From Sphaerimonospora thailandensis (GTDB taxonomy: Bacteria; Actinomycetota; Actinomycetes; Streptosporangiales; Streptosporangiaceae): a DNA stretch of 39,030 nt. Under the pieces are notes generated by a model. It saw only the letters and a program-made list of their open reading frames with translations. It was not told the DNA's origin and searched no databases. A program made the translations under genes and the position numbers. Position 1 is the stretch's first letter. Each line of letters opens with the position of its first letter. The DNA lies in NCBI RefSeq assembly GCF_016863115.1, contig NZ_BOOG01000062.1:1-39030 (forward strand), read 5' to 3'. Of the stretch, positions 38,913-39,030 are shown piece by piece.

Positions 38913-39030
38913 GAGACGATTCCTTCCGTGAGGTGTGCTTGATGTCGGCCGGGCGCACGATCCGGCGGCCGATGACTTGGGGACGGCCTGCCGGAGGTGC
39001 GCGCGGCCACAATCGAGACGATGTGGATCA

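Overview
The window is high-GC, GTG/TTG-start-rich DNA typical of a filamentous actinomycete. The mix of DUF4142 and DUF4190 membrane proteins, a CtpI-like giant P-type ATPase, ROK/xylAB genes and many small secreted proteins fits the Streptosporangiales or a relative; that placement is inference, since no rRNA or marker protein is present.

Layout. 1-1500 is an integration scar: the 3' half of a tRNA-Ser(GCU) gene with its terminator (an attR-like site, 216-273), a truncated tyrosine-integrase C-terminus facing it, a conserved hypothetical gene, and two broken genes (a minus-strand fragment and a radical-SAM/SPASM tail). 1498-2631 encodes an isoaspartyl-methyltransferase-like enzyme of the kind found with RiPP maturases. 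2820-6010 is a patchwork of short, mostly unknown genes, including an Imm8-type immunity protein, an overlapping minus-strand cluster and a DUF4190 membrane protein. 6065-7072 is a BtrH-N-like protein. 7511-12252 holds a surface protein, a broken LuxR regulator, a DUF4142 protein, a small membrane peptide and a complete two-component system (HK and RR overlapping by ATGA).

12358-12430 is an intact tRNA-Arg(ACG). Its 3' end plus terminator arm is repeated at 17820-17868, so 12.41-17.87 kb is a 5.4-kb island. It carries an Mrr-type restriction endonuclease, an inositol-monophosphatase-like enzyme (a close paralogue of the chromosomal copy at 23365), an Imm10-type immunity protein, a conserved unknown, a small unknown and a permuted repeat. 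No intact integrase is seen. The attR core is a perfect 11-bp inverted repeat around the 7-nt T-loop.

17908-27621 holds a secreted protein, a histidine phosphatase, a tightly overlapping DUF262-HipA pair (the best candidate for an undescribed two-gene defence or toxin system here, with no HipB antitoxin in sight), a DapA-family enzyme, the chromosomal IMPase, a cupin, a CDP-alcohol phosphatidyltransferase with a small acidic ORF upstream, a secreted basic repeat protein and an AhpD-like protein. 27756-32258 is a 1500-residue P-type ATPase in which a degenerate ATPase half is fused to an active one; a short upstream ORF overlaps its start.

32561-36389 is a textbook xylose operon: divergent ROK repressor, an ATTTAGTC-N9-GACTAAAT operator, xylA and xylB. 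36539-39030 holds a DUF998 membrane protein convergently overlapping a small membrane protein, two strong hairpins, and a secreted protein with an internal duplication.
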